64,000 bases of DNA, from NCBI GenBank assembly GCA_033765305.1, contig JANRID010000011.1, positions 16,896 to 80,895 on the forward strand. The letters are read 5' to 3'. The DNA is from RDXT01 sp033765305 (GTDB lineage Bacteria; Bacteroidota; Bacteroidia; J057). Within the stretch, counting starts at the first letter, position 1; each line of letters begins with the position of its first letter. This document shows positions 7,973-17,400 of the stretch, one piece after another. A program made the translations under genes and the position numbers. The notes below the pieces were generated by a model. That model had not been told where the DNA came from. It searched no databases and worked only from the letters and a program-made list of their open reading frames with translations.

Positions 7973-9367
7973 ATGAAGGTGTTTAACGGATCGCTGACCG
8001 GCGAACTGACAGGGTCAGCTCGCGAACTGGCCGGACGGATCGAGTCCCGGGACGCAGTGATCGGCGTAGTCGGGCTGGGCTATGTGGGCCTGCCGATCGC
8101 GCTGGAGTTTGCCAAGCAAGGATTCAGGACCATCGGGGTGGATGTATCCCGCTCCAAGGTAGAGCGCCTGAACCGCGGCGAAAACTTTATCGAGGATCTC
8201 GACGACGCCGAAATTGCGGAAGCGGTCGAAAAAGGATTTCTGCGCGCCTCAGCCACCTACGACGCGCTGCGCGAGGCGGATGTGATCTACATCGCAGTTC
8301 CCACCCCCTTCAATGCCAATAAGGATCCCGACCTGGCGTATATCATTCAGGCTGGCCAGGGCATCGCGACCATTCTCTCGGAGGGCAAACTGATCATCCT
8401 GAAGAGCACCACCTTCCCCGGCACCACGGAGCAGTATCTGATTCCGGAGCTGAACGCCAGCGGCCTGACGGCAGGGGCGGATTACTTCATCGCTTTCAGC
8501 CCCGAGCGCGTGGATCCGGGCAACAAGGTATTCCATACCCGCAATACCCCGATTGTGACCGGCGGCCTCAACCGCGCCAGTACCATCGTTGCGGCATATG
8601 TCAATTCCCAGATCATCGACACGGTCTATATGGTGGACAATCCCCGTGTTGCAGAGCTGGAAAAATTGTTTGAAAACATCTTCCGCAGCGTGAACATCGC
8701 GCTGGTGAACGAGCTGGCGCTGCTGTGCGAGCGCATGGGCGGCATCGACGTATGGGAGGTCATCGAGGCCGCAGGCACCAAGCCGTTCGGCTACATGAAA
8801 TTCACCCCGGGGCCTGGGGTAGGGGGGCACTGCATTCCCATCGACCCGTATTATCTCTCCTGGCTGGCCCGTGAATACGACTTCGAGACGCGCTTCATCA
8901 CCCTGGCTGCCAATGTCAACGAGGGCATGCCCTACCACGTGTGCAACCATGTGATCCGCGAGATCGCCCGGCAGCCGATCACCCTCGACGATGCGCGGGT
9001 GCTGATTCTGGGGGCTTCGTTCAAGAAGAATGTGAAAGACCTGCGCCATTCGCCTTCGGAGTTCATCATGCTGCGGCTGATGGAAAGCGGGGTGCAGCAT
9101 ATCGACTACAGCGATCCCTGGGCACCTGAGTATCAGGTAGCTGGCCGTACCTACTATTCGGTGGACCTGAGTCCTGACATGCTGGCCGACTACCACGTGG
9201 TGGTCATGGTGACGGATCACGACGACTTCGATATCGGGATGGTCGTGAAGCATGCACGCGCCATCGTAGATACGCGCAACATGACCCGCGACTACCGCGA
9301 CGGGCGCGACCACATCACGGTGATCGGCGTATCGGAGCCGCGCGCCCGCTACGCGCTGGAGCACTGA
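7973..9367 (+). CDS. Nucleotide-sugar dehydrogenase, UDP-N-acetylglucosamine 6-dehydrogenase type
   Basis: 464 residues. N-terminal Rossmann motif GVVGLGYVGLPIALEFAKQG, central SPERVDPGN, catalytic Cys287 in GPGVGGHCIPIDPYYLSW, and a C-terminal nucleotide-binding domain with LGASFKKNVKDLRHSP. The motifs match the WbpA/TviB/WecC branch, which oxidises UDP-HexNAc to the uronic acid with two NAD+ rather than UDP-glucose; the exact sugar cannot be decided. Products feed surface polysaccharides. No other polysaccharide genes flank it. An unusual N-terminal extension of about 25 residues precedes the Rossmann fold. A strong hairpin follows the stop. Confidence 0.92.
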   Translation: MKVFNGSLTGELTGSARELAGRIESRDAVIGVVGLGYVGLPIALEFAKQGFRTIGVDVSRSKVERLNRGENFIEDLDDAEIAEAVEKGFLRASATYDALREADVIYIAVPTPFNANKDPDLAYIIQAGQGIATILSEGKLIILKSTTFPGTTEQYLIPELNASGLTAGADYFIAFSPERVDPGNKVFHTRNTPIVTGGLNRASTIVAAYVNSQIIDTVYMVDNPRVAELEKLFENIFRSVNIALVNELALLCERMGGIDVWEVIEAAGTKPFGYMKFTPGPGVGGHCIPIDPYYLSWLAREYDFETRFITLAANVNEGMPYHVCNHVIREIARQPITLDDARVLILGASFKKNVKDLRHSPSEFIMLRLMESGVQHIDYSDPWAPEYQVAGRTYYSVDLSPDMLADYHVVVMVTDHDDFDIGMVVKHARAIVDTRNMTRDYRDGRDHITVIGVSEPRARYALEH

Positions 9368-9388
9368 GCAGGCGACACACGCATCTGG

Positions 9389-9420
9389 CAGGCCGTCTTC
9401 GGGATTCCGGAGGCGGCCTG
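9389..9420 (+). terminator. Strong hairpin after the nucleotide-sugar dehydrogenase gene
   Basis: Bases 9389-9402 pair with 9407-9420 over 14 positions (two G-U wobbles) around a 4-base loop GATT. It lies 21 bp after the stop codon. There is no U-tract, so it may be a terminator or an mRNA 3'-end stabiliser. Confidence 0.6.
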
Positions 9421-9467
9421 TGCTGGATATGGGCAGAAGGCGTATCTTCGGCCCATACCGTAGCTGC

Positions 9468-10412
9468 ATGAAATCGTACCGTTTCACACTGGCTGTTCTG
9501 CTGGCAGTTGCCCTGGCGATGGCGGCCCCGGAGTGGTTCAGGGAAATCGGCGGATTTCCGCTGCGGAAGCTGATCGTGCCGCTGCTCCAGGTAATCATGC
9601 TGGGCATGGGCGTCACGATGAGCTGGCAGGACTTCTCCGGCGTACTGCGCATGCCGAAGGCGGTCGGGATCGGGCTGGTCTGCCAGTTTACCATCATGCC
9701 GCTGGGCGGTGCGGCGCTGGCCTACGGATTCGGCTTTCCGCCGGAAATTGCAGCGGGCATCATCCTGGTCGGCTGCTCGCCGAGCGGTCTGGCGTCCAAT
9801 GTGATGGCATATATTGCCGGGGCACATGTAGCGCTTTCGATCACGATCACAGCCTTTGCCACGCTGCTGGCGCCGCTGCTCACCCCGCTGCTGATGCAGC
9901 TGCTGGCCGGGCAGCTGATCGGGATCAGCGTGCCGGCCATGATGCTGGATATTTTCCAGATGATCATTCTGCCCATCGCGCTGGGCCTGCTGATTCATCA
10001 TACGCTGCCGGGGCTGGTGCGGCGTGTCGGCGCCCTGCTGCCGGCGGTATCAATGGCGGGCATTGCCCTGATCATCGCGATTATTACGGCATCGGGCCGG
10101 GAGGCGATGCTCCGGATCGGCCCCTTGCTGCTGCTGGCGGTGGTGCTGCACAATGTGCTGGGCTATCTGCTGGGGTACGGGAGCGCCCGGCTGCTGGGCA
10201 TGGCCGAACGGGATGCCCGTACGGTTGCGATCGAAGTAGGCCTGCAGAATGCGGGGCTTGCTTCCGGGCTGGCGGTGCAGATGGGCAAAGAGGCGACGGT
10301 AGGGCTTGCCGCGGCCTTGTTCGGGCCGGTGATGAACACCACCGGGTCGCTGCTGGCCAGCTGGTGGGGGCGGCGGGCGCCGCAGGCATCTGAATCAGCG
10401 CCTGCCGGCTGA
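9468..10412 (+). CDS. Bile acid:sodium symporter (BASS) family transporter
   Basis: About 314 residues with nine to ten hydrophobic helices. LLQVIMLGMGVTMSWQDF, then LVGCSPSGLASNVMAYIAGA and a late VEVGLQNAGLASGLA are the crossing-helix motifs of the BASS fold (YocS/PanS-like). Bacterial members import pantoate, bile acids or keto-acids with Na+; the substrate is not evident. I prefer the ATG at 9468 over the frame-extending ATG at 9420, which would add a non-membrane tail. A TATCTTCG box at 9443-9450 may be the -7 element. It stands alone between a dehydrogenase and an SDR. Confidence 0.88.
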   Translation: MKSYRFTLAVLLAVALAMAAPEWFREIGGFPLRKLIVPLLQVIMLGMGVTMSWQDFSGVLRMPKAVGIGLVCQFTIMPLGGAALAYGFGFPPEIAAGIILVGCSPSGLASNVMAYIAGAHVALSITITAFATLLAPLLTPLLMQLLAGQLIGISVPAMMLDIFQMIILPIALGLLIHHTLPGLVRRVGALLPAVSMAGIALIIAIITASGREAMLRIGPLLLLAVVLHNVLGYLLGYGSARLLGMAERDARTVAIEVGLQNAGLASGLAVQMGKEATVGLAAALFGPVMNTTGSLLASWWGRRAPQASESAPAG

Positions 10413-10477
10413 CAAACCCGGAGCGCATCTGCGCGGTTGTTGGATATTTGAATTTCTGCTGTTAACCGACTGCTTCG

Positions 10478-11122
10478 ATGGAACTTTCGATGATTCTGGC
10501 CGGCATGGGGCCGGGTCTCAGCATGGGCATTGCCCGCCGGTTTGGCCAGGCCGGCTACCGTATCGGCATGATCAGCCGGAATGCGGAAAAGCTGGCTGCC
10601 TATCAGGCCGAGCTGTCGGGCGAGGGCATCCACACCGCCTATGCCGCCGCCGACCTGAGCGATACAGGCCAGCTGCTGGAGGCGCTGGCAGCGCTGCAGG
10701 CGCAGCTGGGGCGGGTGGATCTGCTGATTTACAATGCAGTAGATGCGCGCTATGTGCATGTGCTCGAAGACCGGGCGGACGATCTGGTGAAAGGCTTCCG
10801 GCTGGGCGTGGCCAATGCGCTGGCGGCGGTGCAGGCATTGCTGCCGGAGCTGCAGCGTACCGGCGGTGCGGTAATCCTCACGGGCGGCGGCACGGCGCTG
10901 CGCCCGTATCCGGCGATGGCGAGCATCTCGCTGAGCAAGGCCGGCATCCGGAATCTTGCGTACCAGCTGCATGAGGCGCTGGCGCCGCAGGGGGTTTTTG
11001 CGGGCACGGTGACGGTCATGGGGCAAATCCAGGCGGAGAGCGCGACTCACTCTCCGGAGCGGCTGGCGGAGCAGTTCTGGCTGCTCAACGAGCGCCGGGA
11101 TGCGGCGGAGCTGAAATATTGA
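10478..11122 (+). CDS. Atypical short-chain dehydrogenase lacking the catalytic tyrosine
   Basis: 214 residues with an SDR Rossmann core: the glycine motif is GMGPGLSMGIA, SRN suggests NADP binding, DLSD and LLIYNAV follow. At the active site the usual S...YxxxK is replaced: ILTGGGTALRPYPAMASISL then SKAG, with Ile where the Tyr should be but the Lys kept. A known SDR subset with GGG-x-AL-x-P motifs has the same loss, so this is probably a divergent or non-dehydrogenase member, not a damaged gene. The substrate is unknown. It is short for the family (usually about 240) and ends before the substrate-lid helices. Confidence 0.85.
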   Translation: MELSMILAGMGPGLSMGIARRFGQAGYRIGMISRNAEKLAAYQAELSGEGIHTAYAAADLSDTGQLLEALAALQAQLGRVDLLIYNAVDARYVHVLEDRADDLVKGFRLGVANALAAVQALLPELQRTGGAVILTGGGTALRPYPAMASISLSKAGIRNLAYQLHEALAPQGVFAGTVTVMGQIQAESATHSPERLAEQFWLLNERRDAAELKY

Positions 11123-11131
11123 GCAGGCCGC

Positions 11132-11173
11132 GCCGGATTACCCTGCCAGCCCCCTGCGCAGACGAAATCCGGC
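11132..11173. repeat. REP-like hairpin repeat, copy 1
   Basis: Arms GCCGGATT (11132-11139) and AATCCGGC (11166-11173) flank a conserved 26-base core rich in pyrimidines. A second copy lies 84 bp downstream and a third, inverted, at 33553-33593. It begins 9 bp after the SDR stop codon. Confidence 0.75.
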
Positions 11174-11215
11174 CTGTGCTGCTTCATGTATTGCCGGGCG
11201 TGCCGCAGGGGCCGC

Positions 11216-11257
11216 GCCGGATTACCCTGCCAGCCCCCCGCGCAGACGAAATCCGGC
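11216..11257. repeat. REP-like hairpin repeat, copy 2
   Basis: Same arms at 11216-11223 and 11250-11257, with a core differing from copy 1 by a single base. The preceding 6 bases (GCCGCG) are shared too. Copies 1 and 2 are a direct repeat separated by about 40 unrelated bases. Confidence 0.75.
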
Positions 11258-11452
11258 CCGGCCCTTCCGTCCGCGCAGCGGATCCCCCCTTTCAGCCCCG
11301 CTTTCTTTCCGGTCGCGAATTATTTCCCTGCCGGTTTAATTCAGGCACGGGTTTTGCCTGATCCATCCTGTGGCTCAAGCGGCTCACCGTCTGGACCATA
11401 CAGGGTATTGAAAGGGTTCGTAGTACGTTTAGGTTAGATGTAGTTAAGTGGG
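11258..11452. other. Intergenic stretch with one hairpin, no gene seen
   Basis: Between the REP-like copies and the terminator there is no convincing reading frame. A 7-bp hairpin (TCAGGCA/TGCCTGA, 11341-11361) lies in the middle, and 11395-11450 is AT-richer than its surroundings. It could be a long 3' UTR of the SDR gene or an unannotated small RNA ending at the terminator at 11453-11481. Confidence 0.4.
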
Positions 11453-11481
11453 GGCAAGGGACACAGGTCTCTTGCCTTTTT
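11453..11481 (+). terminator. Rho-independent terminator
   Basis: Stem GGCAAGGGAC (11453-11462) pairs with GTCTCTTGCC (11467-11476), 10 bp with one G-U pair, loop ACAG, then TTTTT. The orientation terminates plus-strand transcription, yet the nearest plus gene ended 330 bp earlier. It abuts the stop of the minus-strand DUF6702 gene. Confidence 0.8.
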
Positions 11482-12005
11482 CAGTTGCTGCCAAACACCA
11501 GCTCGCCCGCCGGCGTATTGCGGTCCAGCAGCAGGCTCTGCAGCTCCCCGCCGCTGCGGGCGTGCACGATATTCTTCTGCGTATCGATATACTCCGTCAG
11601 CAGGCGGTTTTCGACCTGCAGGTGCCGGGGCGCGCCCACGTCCGGGATTTCGAGGTAGATCCAGGTGACCTCCAGCTCCGTCTCCTTGCCGACCCAGTTC
11701 CAGGGGCGGGGCTGGCCATCGGAGGCAATACGGAACACCTCCGACAGGTACGCCCCCAGCAGCGGAAGCGTTTCAGGCGCCTCCTGGCGCTCGCCGAGAA
11801 ACAGGCGCTTGCCGCCGCTGCGGGCTTCAAGCGCCCGCTCCAGGTCATCCGTAAACACCTTGACCGTAATCTCCAGGCTTCCGGCCTGGGGATTGTGGTT
11901 GATCTCGGCCACGCTGACGTAAAACGGGTGGTGGAAAGCAGCCAGCCCCAGCCCCGACAAAACGGCCAGCAGCGCCATGAATCGACGAATGGGTTTTATC
12001 CGCAC
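11481..12005 (-). CDS. DUF6702 family exported protein
   Basis: 174 residues from a GTG start; an internal ATG at 11981 is the alternative, but the GTG gives a proper signal peptide with a basic n-region (MRIKPIRR) and a hydrophobic core. The mature part starts HHPFYVSVAEINHN and continues with LEITVKVFTDDLE, the signature of DUF6702, a Bacteroidota family of unknown function. It is predicted periplasmic or outer-membrane associated and carries no lipobox. It is divergently arranged with an M1 peptidase gene; DUF6702 genes often neighbour such peptidases, so a shared envelope role is possible but unproven. Confidence 0.85.
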   Translation of the reverse strand: MRIKPIRRFMALLAVLSGLGLAAFHHPFYVSVAEINHNPQAGSLEITVKVFTDDLERALEARSGGKRLFLGERQEAPETLPLLGAYLSEVFRIASDGQPRPWNWVGKETELEVTWIYLEIPDVGAPRHLQVENRLLTEYIDTQKNIVHARSGGELQSLLLDRNTPAGELVFGSN

Positions 12006-12016
12006 GGCGAAAGCGT

Positions 12017-12024
12017 TATTTTTG
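12017..12024 (+). promoter_or_regulatory. Candidate -7 box (TATTTTTG) of the M1 peptidase gene
   Basis: Perfect match to TAnnTTTG, with TTTT at 11994-11997 exactly 19 bp upstream in place of TTTG. It is 37 bp before the ATG at 12062, so this gene would have a short leader, unlike the 4-bp cases. Confidence 0.55.
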
Positions 12025-12061
12025 TAAAATTAGTACATTCTTGCTTAACCACCCGACAGCA

Positions 12062-14431
12062 ATGATCAAACGTTACCTACTGGTGCTGGGTTGCAGCCTG
12101 GCTGCCGCGGGGCTTTGGGCGCAGCAGTCGCCGGAAGATAAATTCCGGCAGCTCGAAGAGATCTTGCCTACCCCGACTCCCTACCGCAATGCCGCCGGCG
12201 CCCCCGGCCACGCCTACTGGCAGAACCGCGCCGATTACGACATGGACATTCAGCTGGACGACGACAACCAGCGCATCTACGGCACGGAGACCATTACCTA
12301 CTACAACCAGTCGCCCGACGCGCTGACCTATCTCTGGCTGCAGCTGGACCAGAACCTCTTTTCCAAGGATTCCGACACCCGCAAAACCCAGACCGGCGGC
12401 ATGGCCGGCAACGGCGAGCGCGTGCCCTTCGGCATGCTTCAGCGCATGCTCACCGAATTCGACGGAGGCTTCAAAATCGAATACGTCCAGGACGCAGCCG
12501 GCAAAGCCCTGCCGTACACCATCAACAAAACCATGATGCGCGTGGACCTGCCGGCGGCATTGCTGCCCGGCAAGTCGGTGACCTTCAAGGTCAAATGGTG
12601 GCACAACATCAACGACCGCGCGAAGCTGGGCGGGCGTTCGGGGCTGGAGTATTTCGCCCAGGACGGCAATTACCTCTACACCATCGCCCAGTTTTTCCCG
12701 CGCATGTGCGTGTACAACGAAGTGTACGGCTGGCAGCACAAGCAATTCCTCGGTTCAGGCGAGTTTACCCTGCCCTTCGGCAACTACAAAGTGCGCCTCA
12801 CCGTGCCCGCCGACCACATCGTGGGCGCGACCGGCGTGCTGCAGAACCCTGAAAAGGTGCTCAGCGCCGAGCAGCGCCGCCGCTTCGAGCAGGCCCGCAC
12901 CGCCAAAGAGCCCGTTATGATCGTCACCCAGGCCGAGGCCGAAGCTGCCGAAAAAACCAAGGTCAAAGAAACCAAGACCTGGGTGTTCCACGCCGAGAAC
13001 GTGCGGGATTTCGCCTTCGCCTCTTCGCGCAAATTCATCTGGGACGCCATCGGCGTGCCCTTCGGCAGCCGGACCGTCATGGCCATGAGCTACTACCCCA
13101 AGGAAGGCAACCCGCTCTGGGAGCAGTACTCCACCAAGGTCGTGGCGCATACCCTGCGCACCTATTCCAAATTCACCTTCGACTACCCCTATCCCGTCGC
13201 CATTTCGGTGCATACAGACCGGATCGGGATGGAATATCCGATGATCTGCTTCAACGGCGGCCGTCCTGAGCCGGACGGCACCTATTCCGAGCGCACCAAA
13301 TACGGCATGATCACCGTGATCATCCACGAAGTAGGCCACAACTTCTTCCCCATGATCGTCAACAGCGACGAGCGGCAGTGGACCTGGATGGACGAGGGCC
13401 TCAACACCTTCCTCCAGTACCTGACCGAGCAGGAGTGGGAGCGCGGCTATCCTTCCGGGCGCGGGCCGGCGTACAAAATCGTGGACTACATGAAAACAGA
13501 CCGCAGCACCCGCGTGCCGATCATGACCAACTCGGAGTCGCTGCTGCAGTTCGGGCCCAATGCCTACGCCCAGCCTGCGACAGCGCTCAACATCCTGCGC
13601 GAGACCGTCATGGGCCGGGAGCTGTTCGACTTCGCCTTCAAGCAGTACGCCCAGCGCTGGATGTTCAAGCAGCCCAGCCCGGCGGACCTGTTCCGCACCA
13701 TGGAAGACGCTTCGGCGGTGGATCTCGACTGGTTCTGGCGCGGGTGGTTCTACACGACCGATCACGTGGACATTGCCCTCGACGAGGTGAAATGGTACCA
13801 GATCAACACCCAGAATCCGGATGTCGAAAAGCCGCTGGCCCGCCAGCAGGAGGCTTCGCGCCCGGAATTCATCGGCGACACCCGCAACAAAACGGCCATT
13901 GCCCAGACCCAGAACGAACTGGATCCGAAGATCAACGACTTCTACAACCGCTATGATCCCAATGCGGTCACGGCACTGGACCGCAAGGAGTACGAAAAGC
14001 TGCTCAGCGGCCTCTCCGAAGAAGAGCGGGCGCTGCTCAGCTCCGGATATCAGTTCTACGAGCTGACCTTCGCCAACAAAGGCGGGCTCGTCATGCCGCT
14101 CATCGTAGAATTTGAGCTGGCGGACGGCAGCAAGGATCTGCACCGCATCCCGGCGGAGATCTGGCGCTACAATCCGGAGAAGGTGACGAAAGTCTTCATG
14201 CTGAAGCAGGAGGTCAAAGGCATCACGCTGGACCCCTACCTTGAAACGGCGGATACCGACACGGACAACAACTATTGGCCGCCGAAGCTGGCGCCCTCGC
14301 GCTTCCAGCTCTACAAGGAGCGTTTCAACCAGGGCGGCGGCGAAAACCCGATGCAGCGCCAGCAGCGCGCCGATCAGCTCCAGCAGACGCAGCCAGCTGC
14401 GCCGCCAGCCGGCGGCCAGGGCCGCAACTGA
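12062..14431 (+). CDS. Exported M1 family zinc metallopeptidase
   Basis: 789 residues. Signal peptide MIKRYLLVLGCSLAAAGLWA precedes an M1 N-terminal beta-domain. The zinc site is H422-E-V-G-H426 with E445 in MDEGLNTF, spaced as in gluzincins. A C-terminal helical region ends in a Q/P-rich low-complexity tail. I see no T9SS sorting domain, so it is probably periplasmic or surface-bound by another route. Family members remove N-terminal residues from peptides. The ATG at 12062 is chosen over an in-frame ATG at 12041 because it starts the signal peptide. A strong hairpin follows the stop. Confidence 0.92.
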   Translation: MIKRYLLVLGCSLAAAGLWAQQSPEDKFRQLEEILPTPTPYRNAAGAPGHAYWQNRADYDMDIQLDDDNQRIYGTETITYYNQSPDALTYLWLQLDQNLFSKDSDTRKTQTGGMAGNGERVPFGMLQRMLTEFDGGFKIEYVQDAAGKALPYTINKTMMRVDLPAALLPGKSVTFKVKWWHNINDRAKLGGRSGLEYFAQDGNYLYTIAQFFPRMCVYNEVYGWQHKQFLGSGEFTLPFGNYKVRLTVPADHIVGATGVLQNPEKVLSAEQRRRFEQARTAKEPVMIVTQAEAEAAEKTKVKETKTWVFHAENVRDFAFASSRKFIWDAIGVPFGSRTVMAMSYYPKEGNPLWEQYSTKVVAHTLRTYSKFTFDYPYPVAISVHTDRIGMEYPMICFNGGRPEPDGTYSERTKYGMITVIIHEVGHNFFPMIVNSDERQWTWMDEGLNTFLQYLTEQEWERGYPSGRGPAYKIVDYMKTDRSTRVPIMTNSESLLQFGPNAYAQPATALNILRETVMGRELFDFAFKQYAQRWMFKQPSPADLFRTMEDASAVDLDWFWRGWFYTTDHVDIALDEVKWYQINTQNPDVEKPLARQQEASRPEFIGDTRNKTAIAQTQNELDPKINDFYNRYDPNAVTALDRKEYEKLLSGLSEEERALLSSGYQFYELTFANKGGLVMPLIVEFELADGSKDLHRIPAEIWRYNPEKVTKVFMLKQEVKGITLDPYLETADTDTDNNYWPPKLAPSRFQLYKERFNQGGGENPMQRQQRADQLQQTQPAAPPAGGQGRN

Positions 14432-14452
14432 GCAGGCCGTATGCATATATGC

Positions 14453-14485
14453 CAAAGGGGCGGGCCGCTGCGGTCCGCCCCTTTG
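14453..14485. terminator. Bidirectional hairpin between the M1 peptidase and dnaE
   Basis: CAAAGGGGCGG (14453-14463) pairs perfectly with CCGCCCCTTTG (14475-14485), 11 bp. It separates two convergent genes, 21 bp after the peptidase stop and 12 bp from the dnaE stop. The CTTTG / CAAAG ends give weak U-tracts both ways. Confidence 0.8.
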
Positions 14486-14497
14486 CGCATGCGGGGG

Positions 14498-17400
14498 TCA
14501 TATCACGCTGCAGCGGATGCCCAGCTCCTGCAGGCCGGAGATCAGCTCGCCGCTGGGATCAACCTGCAGCTCGCTGCTCAGCAGCGGAATATCGGCCTGG
14601 TACCCCTCGTCGACGATGCGGAAGCGGAGGTCCTTTTTGCCCTGGTGCGCTTTGAGCAGCGCCTCCATCTGGAACAGCAGCTCTTCGGTCAGCTCCCGGT
14701 ATTCGAGCTCCAGGCTCAGGCCGCGCACCATTTTTCCGAACAGCTCCTCCGTCATGAGCCGGATGTCGTGGATGCGCAGCTCGTATTCGTTGTCGTAGCG
14801 GCGCTGCTGGTTGACGCCCGTCAGGTAGATCATTTCATCCTGCCGGATCAGGCCGCGGAACTTCTCATACTGCTCGCCGAAGAGGGAGATCTCGGCGGAG
14901 TCGTTGAAATCTTCCAGCATGAAGACCATGAACTTGTTGCCCTTGCGGGAGATGCGTTCCTGCACGCTGGTGACGATGCCGGCGGTGCGGATTTCCTTCT
15001 GCCGGGACTCGTGCAGCTCCCCGACGGCGCAGTTGGTAAAAGCAGCCATCTGCCATTTGAAGCGCTCCAGCGGGTGGCCGGACAGGTAAAAGCCGATGAC
15101 TTCCTTCTCGAAATTGAGCCGATTCAGCTCGCTCCAGGCCTCGCGGATCACGCCGTTCTGCAGCACCCCGCGCGGGATGGGCGGCTCGGGCGTAGCGCCG
15201 GAGCCCATGACATCGCCGAAGAGGCTGGCCTGCGGCGACAGGCGTTCCTGCTGCACCTTGGCGGCATAGGAAAGCACCTTGTCGAGGAAGATGGAGTCGT
15301 CTTTTTCGGAATTCTGGAGGAAATACTGCCAGCGTTCCACGCCGAAGCTGTCCAGGGCACCGGCGTAGATGAGCGCTTCCAGCGTCTTGCGGTTGAGCGT
15401 GCGGGGCGGCATGCGGAGGGCCAGGTCGAAAATGGACTTGTAGGGCCCTTCAGCCTCGCGTTTCTGGATAATCTGCTGTACCACAGCCTCGCCTACGCCT
15501 TTGATCGCGGCCATGCCGAAGCGGATCTGGCCTTTGGCATTAACCCAGAAGCTGCCGCGGGATTCGTTGAGATCGGGCGGCAGCACCGCGATGCCCATGC
15601 GGCGGCATTCCTCGATGAAGAAGGTGATCTTCTTGATGTCGCCCATGTTGTGGGTGAGCACCGCCGCCATGTATTCCGCCGGGTAATTGGCCTTCAGGTA
15701 GGCCGTCTGGAAGGCGACCACGGAATACGCGGCCGAGTGCGAGCGGTTGAACCCGTACTCGGCGAATTTTTCCATAATGTCGAAGACCTCATTGGCCTTG
15801 TCGGCTTTGATGCCATGGGTTTTTTCCGCCCCTTCGACGAATTTCACCCGCTCTTTGGCCATTTTCTCCTTGTCCTTCTTCCCCATCGCCCGCCGCAGCA
15901 GGTCGGCGCCGCCGAGGGAGTAGCTGGCGATGATCTGGGCCGTCTGCATGATCTGCTCCTGGTACACCATGATGCCGTAGGTGTGCTTCAGGATCGGCTC
16001 CAGCAGTTCGTGGGGATATTCCACCTTTTCCTGCCCGTGCTTGCGCTGGATAAAGGTGGGGATATAGTCCAGCGGGCCGGGCCGGTAGAGGGCGTTCATG
16101 GCGATGAGGTCCTCGATGTGGCTGGGCTTGAGCTGGCGCAGGTATTTGCGCATCCCGTCGGACTCGAACTGGAACGTGGCCACCGTGTCCCCGCGCTGGT
16201 AGAGGGCGAAGGTCTTGGGGTCGTCCAGCGGAATCTGGTCGATATCGATTTTCGTCGCGTAATTGCTTTCGATCAGCTCCAGCGCTGTTTTGATGATGGA
16301 CAAAGTCCTGAGGCCCAGGAAGTCCATTTTCAGCATGCCGGCATCCTCGATCACCTTGCCCTCGAACTGCGTGACGAAGAGATCGGAGTCTTTGGAGGTG
16401 GAAACGGGGATGTAATTGGTAATATCGTCCGGGGCGATGATGACGCCGGCGGCGTGGATGCCGGTATTGCGGACGGAGCCTTCGAGGATTTCGGCGGTTT
16501 TGAGCACCTGGGCGCGGAGGTCGCTGCCCTTGCGGATCTCGGCGAGGTCGGGGTTTTCCTCGTAGGCCTTGCTGAGGGTGGTTCCGGGGCGTTCGGGGAC
16601 GAGTTTGGCGAGGGAATTGGCCTCGGCCAGCGGCAGTTCGAGCGCGCGCGCCACGTCCTTGATGGACATTTTGGCGGCCATGGAGCCGTAGGTGATGATC
16701 TGCGCCACCTGGCTGCGCCCGTATTTGTCCACCACATAATCGATCACCCGCTGGCGGCCTTCGTCGTCGAAGTCGGTGTCGATATCGGGCATGCTCACGC
16801 GCTCCGGGTTGAGGAAGCGCTCGAAGAGCAGGCTGTATTTGATGGGGTCGATGTTGGTGATGCCGATGCAATAGGCGACTGCCGAACCGGCGGCCGAGCC
16901 GCGGCCCGGCCCTACGAGCACGTGCAGGTCGCGCGCAGCGCGGATGAAATCGGAGACAATGAGGAAGTAGCCCGCAAATCCCATCGTGCGGATGATGCGC
17001 AGCTCGTGGCGCAGGCGCTCTTCGACCTCCGACTCCAGACCCAGGCCTGCGGTATCGCGGTTGAAATCCAGCGGCAGGCCGTTGTAGCGGCATTTGGCAC
17101 CCTGCCAGGTGAGGTATTCGAGGTAGTCGTCGGCGTTCTCAAAGCCGGGCGGCAGGGGGAAATTGGGCAGCAGGATGTCCCGCTTCAGCTTGGGCGCGGT
17201 GATTTTATCGGCTACCTCCAGCGTATTCTCGATTGCCTGGGGCAGGTCGTGGAAAAGCGCCGACATTTCCTGCGGCGTCTTGTAGTAAAACTGGTCGTTG
17301 GGAAAGCCGAAGCGGCCCTTTTTGGAGCCGCTCAGCTCGTTGATTTTCTGGAGGCTGCTGTACACGCCGGCGTCCTGGTAGTACCTGGTCTGGGCCTCTT

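Noticed and set aside
11119..11361. 80-residue plus-strand frame with internal duplicated RRITLPAP...ADEIRP segments
   Set aside because: It simply reads through the two REP-like hairpin copies, overlaps the SDR end, and has no recognisable domain.
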